DNA from: Pseudomonadota bacterium | GTDB lineage: Bacteria; Myxococcota; Myxococcia; Myxococcales; Myxococcaceae | Reading direction: 5' to 3' | DNA length: 11,979 nt | NCBI GenBank assembly: GCA_023424585.1 | Contig: JAFADT010000190.1 | Span: 1 to 11,979 of the forward strand | Shown here: piece by piece, positions 1-10,993 of the stretch | Position numbering within the stretch: position 1 is the stretch's first letter | How the letters are laid out: the number at the start of each line of letters is the position of its first letter | Notes under the pieces: generated by a model | Database searches by the model: none | Told to the model about the DNA's origin: nothing | What the model saw: the letters and a program-made list of their open reading frames with translations, nothing else | Position numbers and translations under genes: made by a program

Positions 1-1661
1 CCCCGGACCACGTGCTGCACCTGGGCACGCTGGGCCTGGGGGACGCGCACGGCGAGGCGGACTTCGAGGCCGCGCTGGGCAAGGGCTTCCTCGGGCTGCT
101 GTCCCTGGCGCAGGCCCTGGGCCGTCAGCCCGGCACGCGCCCCGTCTCGCTGGTCGCGGTGACGAACCGCATGCAGGCGCTGGGCGACGAGGCGCCGAAC
201 CCGGAGCTGGCCACGGTGCTGGGCCCGGTGCGGGTGATTCCCCAGGAGTACGGCCACCTGTCCGCGAAGGCCGTGGACGTGCGCCTGCCGGCGTCCGGCA
301 GCTGGCAGGAGACGGCGCTGGTGGACGCCCTGCTGTCCGAGGCCGCCACGCCGTCCAAGCTGGAGACCGTCATCGCGTACCGGGGCGGGGCCCGCTGGGT
401 CCAGCACTTCGAGCACGTGCCCGCGGACGCGCCGCGCGCCGCGCAGCTGCCCCTGCGCGATGGGGGCGTGTACCTGCTCATCGGCGGCTTCGGCACGCTG
501 GGCTTCTCCCACGCCAGGTCGCTGGCGAAGCGCGCGAAGGCGAAGCTGGTGCTCGCGGGCCGCACGGCGCTGCCGGAGCGCTCGCGGTGGGACGCGCACC
601 TCGCGGCCCACGGCGAGGAGGACGCCGCCTCCCGCCGCATCCGCCAGGTGCGGGAGCTGGAGGCGCTGGGCGCGCGGGTGCACACCGTCTGCGTGGACGC
701 GGGCAACAAGGTCCAGGTGAAGGAGGCGGTGGACGCGGCGCTGGCCCACTTCGACGCGCTGCACGGCGTGGTGTTCGCGGCGGGTGACGTGGGCCAGGCG
801 CTCTTCCGCGCCATCCCGGACACGCGCCCCGAGGACGTGCGCGACACCTTCCACGGCCGCGTGCGCGGGCTGTACGCGCTGGAGGAGGCGCTGCGCGGAC
901 GCTCGCTGGACTTCTGCGTGCTGTCGTCGTCGCTGGCGGCGGTGCTGGGCGGCCTGGGCCTGGCGTCGTACTCGGCGGCCACGTCCTTCATGGACGCGTT
1001 CGCCACGAAGCAGGCGCAGACGTCGCCGGTGCCGTGGATGAGCGTGGGCTGGGACGCGTGGCAGTACGAGTCCCGCGCGGGCGGCGCGCAGAGCCCGTTC
1101 GGCGCGCTGGCCATCACCGCGGCGGAGGGCGAGGACGCCTTCGAGCAGCTCTTCCAGCTGGGCGCCGTGTCCCACGTGGCCGTGTCCACCAGCAACCTGC
1201 GCGCCCGCGCGCGCAAGTGGGCCCAGCCGGCCGCCGCGCAGGAGCAGGCGGAACCGAAGCAGGAGGCGGGGCCGACCCTGGGCACCACGCCCCGGCCCGC
1301 GCTCCAGAACGCCTACGTGCCGCCCCGCGACGAGCTGGAGGAGAAGATCGCCCACCTCTGGCAGACGACGCTGGGCATCGACCAGGTCGGCGTGCACGAC
1401 AACTTCTTCGAGCTGGGTGGCAACTCGCTCGTCGGCGTGAAGCTGATTGCCCGCGTGCGCGAGCAGTTCGGCGTCGCGCTGCCGGCCGTCACCCTCTACG
1501 AAGGCCCCACCGTGGGGGCGCTGGCGAAGCTGCTCAAGGCCGCCAGCGGCACCGAGGACACGGACGCCGCGCCCGAGGAGACCGAGGCGCTCAGCCGCGG
1601 GGAGCGCCGCCGCGCGCGCCGCGCGAACCGCCGGGGCGACACCGCCTCCGACGAGGAGTAG
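1..1661 (+). CDS. Type I polyketide synthase, C-terminal part (structural KR - KR - carrier protein); 5' truncated
   Basis: The reading frame is open through the left edge (codons from base 3, no start needed), so this is the last ~552 residues of a larger PKS. Up to about 430 lies the structural, catalytically silent half of a KR, with the typical GPVRVIPQEY stretch near 223-252. The KR follows (about 453-1065): the NADPH loop GGFGTLG at 483-503 is intact, and Ser (930-932) and Tyr (969-971) of the catalytic tetrad are present. The tetrad Lys is Arg (858-860) and the Asn is Thr (981-983). A carrier domain (about 1311-1544) has ELGGNSL with the phosphopantetheine Ser at 1425-1427. The protein ends in an arginine-rich tail (1593-1634) and an acidic tip, probably a docking element. 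There is no thioesterase, so the chain is passed on, most simply to the KS of the next gene. KS, AT and any DH or ER lie outside the window. PKS identity is secure; KR activity is uncertain. Confidence 0.95.
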   Translation, partial: PDHVLHLGTLGLGDAHGEADFEAALGKGFLGLLSLAQALGRQPGTRPVSLVAVTNRMQALGDEAPNPELATVLGPVRVIPQEYGHLSAKAVDVRLPASGSWQETALVDALLSEAATPSKLETVIAYRGGARWVQHFEHVPADAPRAAQLPLRDGGVYLLIGGFGTLGFSHARSLAKRAKAKLVLAGRTALPERSRWDAHLAAHGEEDAASRRIRQVRELEALGARVHTVCVDAGNKVQVKEAVDAALAHFDALHGVVFAAGDVGQALFRAIPDTRPEDVRDTFHGRVRGLYALEEALRGRSLDFCVLSSSLAAVLGGLGLASYSAATSFMDAFATKQAQTSPVPWMSVGWDAWQYESRAGGAQSPFGALAITAAEGEDAFEQLFQLGAVSHVAVSTSNLRARARKWAQPAAAQEQAEPKQEAGPTLGTTPRPALQNAYVPPRDELEEKIAHLWQTTLGIDQVGVHDNFFELGGNSLVGVKLIARVREQFGVALPAVTLYEGPTVGALAKLLKAASGTEDTDAAPEETEALSRGERRRARRANRRGDTASDEE

Positions 1662-1700
1662 CCGTCCCTCCCTCCACCTTTCGAAGCCCGAGCACACCCC
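1662..1700 (+). other. Short intergenic spacer, no recognisable signal
   Basis: These 39 bases separate two PKS genes. The first half is pyrimidine-rich. I see no hairpin, no promoter-like boxes and no purine-rich Shine-Dalgarno sequence at a normal distance from the ATG at 1701. The nearest GAGGAG (1653-1658) lies within the end of the upstream gene, 42 bases away. Translation of the downstream gene may depend on coupling or on an SD-independent start; this is inference. Confidence 0.6.
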
Positions 1701-4700
1701 ATGTCCGCTGAATCGAACATCGACGCGCAGGCCATCGCCATCGTCGGCATGGCCGGACGTTTCCCCGGCGCCCCCGACCTGGACACCTTCTGGAAGAACC
1801 TGCGCGACGGCGTGGAGTCCATCCAGCCGGTGCCCGACGCGGCGCTGGAGAGGCTGGGCGTGGACCCCGTCCTGCGCAAGGACCCGCGCCACGTGAAGGT
1901 CAGCGCCGCGTTGGCCGGCATGGAGCTGTTCGACGCGGGCTTCTTCGGCTACACGCCCCGCGAGGCGGAGCTGATGGACCCGCAGCACCGCGTCTTCCTG
2001 GAGTGCGCGTGGGAGGCGCTGGAGAAGGCGGGCCACACGTCGGAGGGCTTCGACGGCCCCATCGGCGTGTTCGCGGGCGCGGCCACCAACACGTACCTGG
2101 TGTTCCACCTGGTCCCCAACTTCGACCAGCTGAGCGGCATGGACCAGGTGCAGGTGGACGTGAACAACGGCAGCGACTTCCTCGCCACCCGCGTCGCGTA
2201 CAAGCTCAACCTGCGCGGCCCCAGCTACTCCATCACCAGCGCGTGCTCCACGTCGCTCGTGGCCACGCACGCGGCCTGCCAGAGCCTCTTGAATGAAGAG
2301 TGCGACCTGGCGCTCGCGGGCGGCGTGTCCGTGCACGTGAAGCACCCGGAGGGCTACCCCTTCGTGCCCGGCGGCATCGTGTCCCCGGACGGCCACTGCC
2401 GCGCGTTCGACGCGAAGGCGGAGGGCACGGTGTTCGGCAGCGGCGTGGGCGTGGTGGTGCTCAAGCGGCTGGCGGACGCCATCGCCGACGGCGACCACAT
2501 CCACGCCGTCATCAAGGGCAGCGCCATCAACAACGACGGCGCGCTGAAGGTGGGCTTCACCGCCCCCAGCGTGGAGGGGCAGGCCACGGTCATCCAGGAG
2601 GCCCTGGGCGCCGCGGGCGTGGCGCCGGAGACCATCGGCTACCTGGAGGCGCACGGCACCGGCACGAAGATGGGCGACCCCATCGAGGTGCGCGCGCTCA
2701 ACAAGGCGTTCAAGTTCCGCTCGGCGGCGGCCAAGGCGGACCCGCCGAGGATTCCGGTGGGCTCGCTCAAGAGCAACATCGGCCACCTGGCCAACGCGGC
2801 CGGCGTGTCCAGCCTCATCAAGGCGGTGCTGACGCTGGAGCACCGGCAGATTCCGCCCAGCCTCCACGTGACGGAGGTGAACCCGGAGATTCCGTTCGCG
2901 GGCGGCCCGTTCTTCGTCAACACGAAGCTCGCCGAGTGGCAGGCGAACCCCAGGCACCCGCGCCGCGCGGGCGTCAGCTCCTTCGGCGTGGGCGGCACCA
3001 ACGCGCACATCGTCCTGGAGGAGGCCCCCGCCCTCCCGCCGTCCGGCGCGTCCCGGCCCGCGCAGCTGCTGGTGCTGTCCGCGAAGAGCGACGCGGCGCT
3101 GGACGCGGCCACGAAGAACCTGGCCGCGCACCTGAAGGCGAGCCCCGCGCAGGCGCTGGCGGACGTGGCCTTCACGCTCCAGACGGGCCGTCAGGCCATG
3201 GCGAAGCGGCGCGTGCTGGTGTGCCGCGACCGCGACGACGCGCTCGCCGCGCTGGAGGTGGAGAACGGCCCCCGCCTGTGGACGAACGCGCCGGACGTGC
3301 ATGAGCGGCCGGTGGCCTTCCTGTTCCCCGGCCAGGGCTCGCAGTACGTGGGCATGGCGCGCGACCTGTACGCGTCCGAGCCGACCTTCAAGCGGCACCT
3401 GGACGCGTGCGCGGACAAGCTGACGCCGCACCTGGGCCTGGACCTGCGCACGGTCCTCTTCCCGGAGGCCTCCCGGGCGGAGGCCGCGACGCAGGCGCTG
3501 ACGCGCACGGAGCTGACGCAGCCCGCGCTCTTCGCCGTGGAGTACGCGCTGGCGAAGCTGTGGATGGCCTGGGGCGTGAAGCCCTCCGCGATGCTGGGGC
3601 ACAGCATCGGCGAGTACGTGGCCGCGTGCCTCGCGGGCGTGTTCAGCCTGGACGACGCGCTGGCCCTGGTGGCCGCGCGCGGCAAGCTGATGCAGGGGCT
3701 GCCCTCGGGCGCCATGCTGTCCGCGAAGCTGGAGGAGGCCGCGCTCAAGCCGCTGCTGCCCGCGAGCGTCAGCGTGGCGGCGGTGAACGCGCCGGGCTTC
3801 ACCGTCGTGGCGGGCCCCACCGACGCGGTGGACGCGCTCCAGGCGAAGCTGGAGGCGCAGGGCGTGGAGGTGTCGCGGCTGCACACCTCGCACGCGTTCC
3901 ACTCCGCGATGATGGACCCCATCCTCGCGCCCTTCACCGAGCGCGTGCGCCAGGTGAAGCTCCACGCGCCCACCCTGCCCTTCCTGTCCAACGTGACGGG
4001 CACCTGGATCGAGGCGGCGCAGGCGACCGACCCGGGCTACTGGGCCACGCACCTGCGCCAGGCCGTGCGCTTCTCCGCGGGCCTCCAGGAGCTGTCGCGC
4101 AAGTGGCCGCAGGCGGCCCTGCTGGAGGTGGGCCCCGGCACGGTGCTCACCACGCTGGCGAGGCAGCAGCCGGGCGCGGAAGCGCGCGTGCTCGCGTCCT
4201 CCACGCGCCACCCGCGCGAGCAGACGCCGGACCTCCCGGTGCTCCTGGGCGCGCTGGGACGGCTGTGGCTGGGCGGCGTGACGGTGGACTGGAAGGGCTT
4301 CGCGGCCCACGAGCAGCGCCGCCGCGTGCCGCTGCCCACCTACCCCTTCCAGCGCGAGCGCTACTGGATCGACGCGAGGCCCCTGGGTGGTGGCGCCCGC
4401 GCGGACGCGCCCGCGGCGCTGGCGAAGCGCCCGGACGTGGCGGACTGGTTCTACGCGCCCTCGTGGAAGCTGTCGCCGCTGGCCCGCGCGAAGGACGCGG
4501 CGGGCGCGGGGTGGCTGGTGCTCGCGGACGACACCGGCGTGGCGGAGGCCCTGGCGCCCAAGCTGGGCGGGGACGTCTTCCGCGTCGTCCCCGGCGCGCG
4601 CTTCGAGCAGCGCCCGGACGGCACCTTCACGGTGGACCCGGCGCGCCGCGAGGACTACTGCGCGGTGCTGGAGGCGCTGAGGAAGCAGGGCCGCGCGTTC

Positions 4701-7667
4701 GCGAACGTGGTGCACCTGTGGAGCCTGTCGCGCGAGCCCGTCTCCCAGGAGAGGGCGCTGGACGTGGGCTTCCACAGCCAGCTGTTCCTCGCCCGCGCCC
4801 TGGGCGACACGGGCCACCTGGCGCCGCTCGCCTGGTCCGTGGTGACCAGCCGCTCCGCCCGCGTGGAGCAGGCGGACGCGCAGCTGCCGGAGCAGGCCCT
4901 GCTGGTGGGCCCCTCGCGCGTGCTGCCGCAGGAGTACCCGAACCTCTCCTGCCGCTTCGTGGACGTGGTGCCCGGCGACGCGGGCGCGGTGGCGGACCGG
5001 CTGGCCGCGGAGCTGCGCGCGGAAGCGCGTGACGCGGTGGTGGCCCTGCGTGGCCGCCAGCGCTGGGTGCAGACCTTCGAGCCCGTGCGCCTGGAGGCGG
5101 CCGGCGCGCAGGCGCTGCGCGACGGCGGCGCCTACCTCATCACGGACGGCCTCACCGGCATCGGCCACGCGCTGGCGTCCGAGCTGGCCACGGCGCACCA
5201 CGCGAAGCTGACCCTGGTGGAGACGGCGGACTTCCCCAGCCGCGGCCAGTGGACGGCGTGGGTGGAGAAGCACGGCGTGCAGGACGCGGTGTCCCGCCGC
5301 ATCCAGCGCGCGCTGGCCCTGGAGCGCACGGGCGTGGAGCTGCTGGTGCTGCCTGCGTCCCTCACCGACGTGGAGTCCATGCGCGGCGTGGTGGAGGCGA
5401 CGGTGGCGCGCTTCGGCCACGTCGACGGCGTCATCCACGCGGCGGGTGGCATGCAGGGCGCCACGCTGGGCACCATCGCGGAGACGGGCCCGGACGAGTG
5501 CGCCTGGCACTTCCGCCCGCAGGTGCACGGCGTGCGGGTGCTGGCGCAGGTGCTGCCCAAGGAGGGCCCCGCGTTCTGCCTCCTCGTGTCGTCGCTGTCA
5601 TCCGTGCTGGGCGGCCTGGGCCAGGTGGCGCAGGCCTCCGCCAGCGCCTTCATGGACGCGTTCGCGGAGGCGGGCACGGAGGGCTTCGCCTACCCGTGGC
5701 TGAGCGTGGACTGGGACGCGTGGCAGTTCGCGGACGCGCAGGCCATGGCGGAGCTGTCCCCCGCGCTGGCCCAGTTCGCCATCCAGCCCGCCGAAGGCCT
5801 GGAGGCGCTGCGCCGCGCGCTGGCGCACGGCGAGGGCGGCCGGCTGGCCGTCTCCACGGGGGACCTGGCCGCGCGTCGCCGGCAGGGCCCTCGCGCCGCG
5901 AAGACGGAGCAGGGCAAGAAGGACGCGGCGAAGGGCAAGCACGCCCGGCCCGCCATCCTCACGCCCTACGCCGCGCCTCGCACGGAGCTGGAGAAGACCG
6001 TCGCGGGCATCTGGGAGCAGGTGCTGGGCATCGACGGCATCGGCATCCACGACAACTTCTTCGAGCTGGGCGGCCACTCGCTGCTGGCCACGCAGCTGCG
6101 CAACCACATCCACGCGGTGCTGAAGGTGGACCTGTCGCTGCGCGGCCTCTTCGAGACGCCCACCGTGGCCGGCGTGGCCGGGCGCGTGGAGCAGGAGCTG
6201 GGCAAGCGCGCGGCCTCCACGGAGAAGCCCATCGCGGAGCGCCTGCGCACCGCGTTCCCCACCGAGCGCCCCGCCCTGCTCACCGAGTACCTGCGCCACC
6301 ACATCTCGGAGGGCCTGCGCATCCCGGTGGAGCAGCTGCCCGCCGACGGAAGCCTCCAGGGCTACGACCTGCACGCGCTGGGCGCGGAGCTGGAGTACGA
6401 CCTGCGGCAGGACTTCAAGTTCCAGCTCTACCCGCACGAGGTGCAGGCGCACCCGTCCATCCCGGAGCTGTCCAGGTACCTGCTGGTGGAGATGGACCGG
6501 CTCCAGGACCCGCAGCGCTTCGCGGAGAACAAGCCGCTGTCCGCGTATCCGCTGAAGCCCTACCGCGCCCGGACGTCCGGCGCGCAGCGCACCCACACGG
6601 CGAAGAAGAACCCGCCCATGGTGTTCGTGCACTCCAGCCCGCGCGCGGGCTCCACGCTGTTCCGCGTGATGCTCGCCGGGCACCCGCGCCTGTTCTGCCC
6701 GCCGGAGGTGAACCTGCTCTTCTTCGAGAGCATGCGCGAGTGGCGCCAGAACATCGGCTTCGGCAGCGAGATGGAGTGGACCACGGGCGGCCTCCAGTGG
6801 GCGCTCATGGAGCTGGAGAAGCTGGACTCGCCCGCCGGCGCCGCGCTGGTGGACCGGCTGGTCGCGGAGGACGTGTCCGCGCAGGACGTCTACCGCCGCT
6901 TGCAGGAGAGGGCCTCGCCCCGGCTGCTCGTGGACAAGACGCCCACCTACGCCATGGACGTGGAGACGCTGGAGCGCGCGGAGCGGATGTTCGAGGGCAA
7001 CAAGTACATCTACCTCTACCGCCACCCGCTCCCGGTGATGGAGTCCATCCTCCGGATGCGCTTCGACCGCCTCTTCGCCGCCGGCCTCTTCGGCGACGCG
7101 GACGTGGATCCCTACGTGGTGGCGGAGACGGTGTGGGCCCTGTCCAACCGCAACCTGCTCAACTTCTTCGACGGCATCGGCCGCGAGCGCTGCCACTGGG
7201 TGCGCTACGAGGACCTGGTCGCGGACCCCACGAAGGTGATGACCGGCGTGGCCCACTTCCTGGGGCTCGAGTTCGACGAGCGCATGGTCCAGCCCTACGA
7301 CGGCAAGAAGGACCGCATGATGGGCGGCCTGGGCGACCCCAACATCCTCCAGCACCAGGGCATCGAGAAGAAGATGGGCGAGTCCTGGAAGCGCATCAAG
7401 TGGCCGCGCGCCTTCGACGCCTCCACCCACGCGGTCATCGAGCGGCTGGGCTACTCCGTGGAGGGCGCCACGCCGGCGCAGGCCCCCGTGGCCGCGCCGG
7501 TGGCCACGCCCACCGCGAAGCAGAAGGTGACGGCGGCGGAGGCGGAGAAGCTGCTGGAGAACATGGACCAGCTGTCGGACGAACAGGTGGCGGAGCTGCT
7601 CGCGATCCTGGAGGACGCGGGCGGCGGTGACGGTGGTGGCAGCAGCAGCGGCGAGGACGCAGCCTGA
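1701..7667 (+). CDS. PKS module with in-line sulfotransferase: KS-AT-KR(degenerate)-carrier-carrier-like-ST
   Basis: A 1988-aa complete single-module PKS. KS about 10-440: active Cys182 in SACSTSL, His318 in EAHGTGT, His362 in KSNIGH. AT about 536-890: GQGSQ, Ser635 in GHSIGEY, and HAFH at 731-734, the malonyl-CoA signature. Structural KR half about 918-1130, then KR about 1137-1345. The KR tetrad reads Gln1274-Ser1298-Gln1311-Ser1315 instead of Lys-Ser-Tyr-Asn, and the nucleotide loop is TDGLTGIG, so it should be inactive. Carrier about 1423-1498 with Ser1460 in ELGGHSL. A second carrier-like fold, about 1525-1598, has no Ser. A PAPS-dependent sulfotransferase (Sulfotransfer_3 type) spans about 1638-1920: 5'-phosphosulfate loop PRAGST 1647-1652, DKTPTY 1745-1750, 3'-phosphate residues Arg1774 and Ser1782. 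After an Ala/Pro/Thr linker, an amphipathic helix containing LSDEQVAELL (about 1945-1972) and a Gly/Ser tail look like a docking element. The start is the first ATG and leaves a normal short KS leader. The expected role is to add one malonate unit, leave a beta-keto group, sulfate a hydroxyl on the bound chain, and pass the chain to the NRPS encoded 2 bp downstream. The ST substrate is unknown. Domain calls are strong; the chemistry is inference. Confidence 0.96.
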   Translation: MSAESNIDAQAIAIVGMAGRFPGAPDLDTFWKNLRDGVESIQPVPDAALERLGVDPVLRKDPRHVKVSAALAGMELFDAGFFGYTPREAELMDPQHRVFLECAWEALEKAGHTSEGFDGPIGVFAGAATNTYLVFHLVPNFDQLSGMDQVQVDVNNGSDFLATRVAYKLNLRGPSYSITSACSTSLVATHAACQSLLNEECDLALAGGVSVHVKHPEGYPFVPGGIVSPDGHCRAFDAKAEGTVFGSGVGVVVLKRLADAIADGDHIHAVIKGSAINNDGALKVGFTAPSVEGQATVIQEALGAAGVAPETIGYLEAHGTGTKMGDPIEVRALNKAFKFRSAAAKADPPRIPVGSLKSNIGHLANAAGVSSLIKAVLTLEHRQIPPSLHVTEVNPEIPFAGGPFFVNTKLAEWQANPRHPRRAGVSSFGVGGTNAHIVLEEAPALPPSGASRPAQLLVLSAKSDAALDAATKNLAAHLKASPAQALADVAFTLQTGRQAMAKRRVLVCRDRDDALAALEVENGPRLWTNAPDVHERPVAFLFPGQGSQYVGMARDLYASEPTFKRHLDACADKLTPHLGLDLRTVLFPEASRAEAATQALTRTELTQPALFAVEYALAKLWMAWGVKPSAMLGHSIGEYVAACLAGVFSLDDALALVAARGKLMQGLPSGAMLSAKLEEAALKPLLPASVSVAAVNAPGFTVVAGPTDAVDALQAKLEAQGVEVSRLHTSHAFHSAMMDPILAPFTERVRQVKLHAPTLPFLSNVTGTWIEAAQATDPGYWATHLRQAVRFSAGLQELSRKWPQAALLEVGPGTVLTTLARQQPGAEARVLASSTRHPREQTPDLPVLLGALGRLWLGGVTVDWKGFAAHEQRRRVPLPTYPFQRERYWIDARPLGGGARADAPAALAKRPDVADWFYAPSWKLSPLARAKDAAGAGWLVLADDTGVAEALAPKLGGDVFRVVPGARFEQRPDGTFTVDPARREDYCAVLEALRKQGRAFANVVHLWSLSREPVSQERALDVGFHSQLFLARALGDTGHLAPLAWSVVTSRSARVEQADAQLPEQALLVGPSRVLPQEYPNLSCRFVDVVPGDAGAVADRLAAELRAEARDAVVALRGRQRWVQTFEPVRLEAAGAQALRDGGAYLITDGLTGIGHALASELATAHHAKLTLVETADFPSRGQWTAWVEKHGVQDAVSRRIQRALALERTGVELLVLPASLTDVESMRGVVEATVARFGHVDGVIHAAGGMQGATLGTIAETGPDECAWHFRPQVHGVRVLAQVLPKEGPAFCLLVSSLSSVLGGLGQVAQASASAFMDAFAEAGTEGFAYPWLSVDWDAWQFADAQAMAELSPALAQFAIQPAEGLEALRRALAHGEGGRLAVSTGDLAARRRQGPRAAKTEQGKKDAAKGKHARPAILTPYAAPRTELEKTVAGIWEQVLGIDGIGIHDNFFELGGHSLLATQLRNHIHAVLKVDLSLRGLFETPTVAGVAGRVEQELGKRAASTEKPIAERLRTAFPTERPALLTEYLRHHISEGLRIPVEQLPADGSLQGYDLHALGAELEYDLRQDFKFQLYPHEVQAHPSIPELSRYLLVEMDRLQDPQRFAENKPLSAYPLKPYRARTSGAQRTHTAKKNPPMVFVHSSPRAGSTLFRVMLAGHPRLFCPPEVNLLFFESMREWRQNIGFGSEMEWTTGGLQWALMELEKLDSPAGAALVDRLVAEDVSAQDVYRRLQERASPRLLVDKTPTYAMDVETLERAERMFEGNKYIYLYRHPLPVMESILRMRFDRLFAAGLFGDADVDPYVVAETVWALSNRNLLNFFDGIGRERCHWVRYEDLVADPTKVMTGVAHFLGLEFDERMVQPYDGKKDRMMGGLGDPNILQHQGIEKKMGESWKRIKWPRAFDASTHAVIERLGYSVEGATPAQAPVAAPVATPTAKQKVTAAEAEKLLENMDQLSDEQVAELLAILEDAGGGDGGGSSSGEDAA
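7653..7657 (+). promoter_or_regulatory. Possible ribosome binding site for the NRPS gene
   Basis: GAGGA lies 12 bases before the ATG at 7670, inside the last codons of the upstream PKS. The spacing is longer than ideal. The stop codon of the upstream gene is only 2 bases before the start, so translational coupling probably matters as much as this motif. Confidence 0.35.
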
Positions 7668-7669
7668 AC

Positions 7670-10985
<3,316 letters not shown>

Positions 10986-10993
<8 letters not shown>

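Noticed and set aside
1662..1695. Pyrimidine-rich spacer as terminator or promoter
   Set aside because: No inverted repeat, no T-run and no promoter-like boxes; too short, and it lies inside a tightly packed gene row.
1659..1700. The first two PKS genes are in the same frame, separated by one TAG and 13 open codons: a split or readthrough fusion?
   Set aside because: The downstream protein has a normal KS leader starting at its ATG and the upstream protein ends in a docking-like tail, so two separate proteins are the simple reading. A shared frame occurs by chance one time in three.
5249..7630. 793-codon open frame on the + strand in another frame
   Set aside because: Arg/Gly/Ala/Pro-rich composition and no domain; it overlaps the real PKS frame over its whole length.
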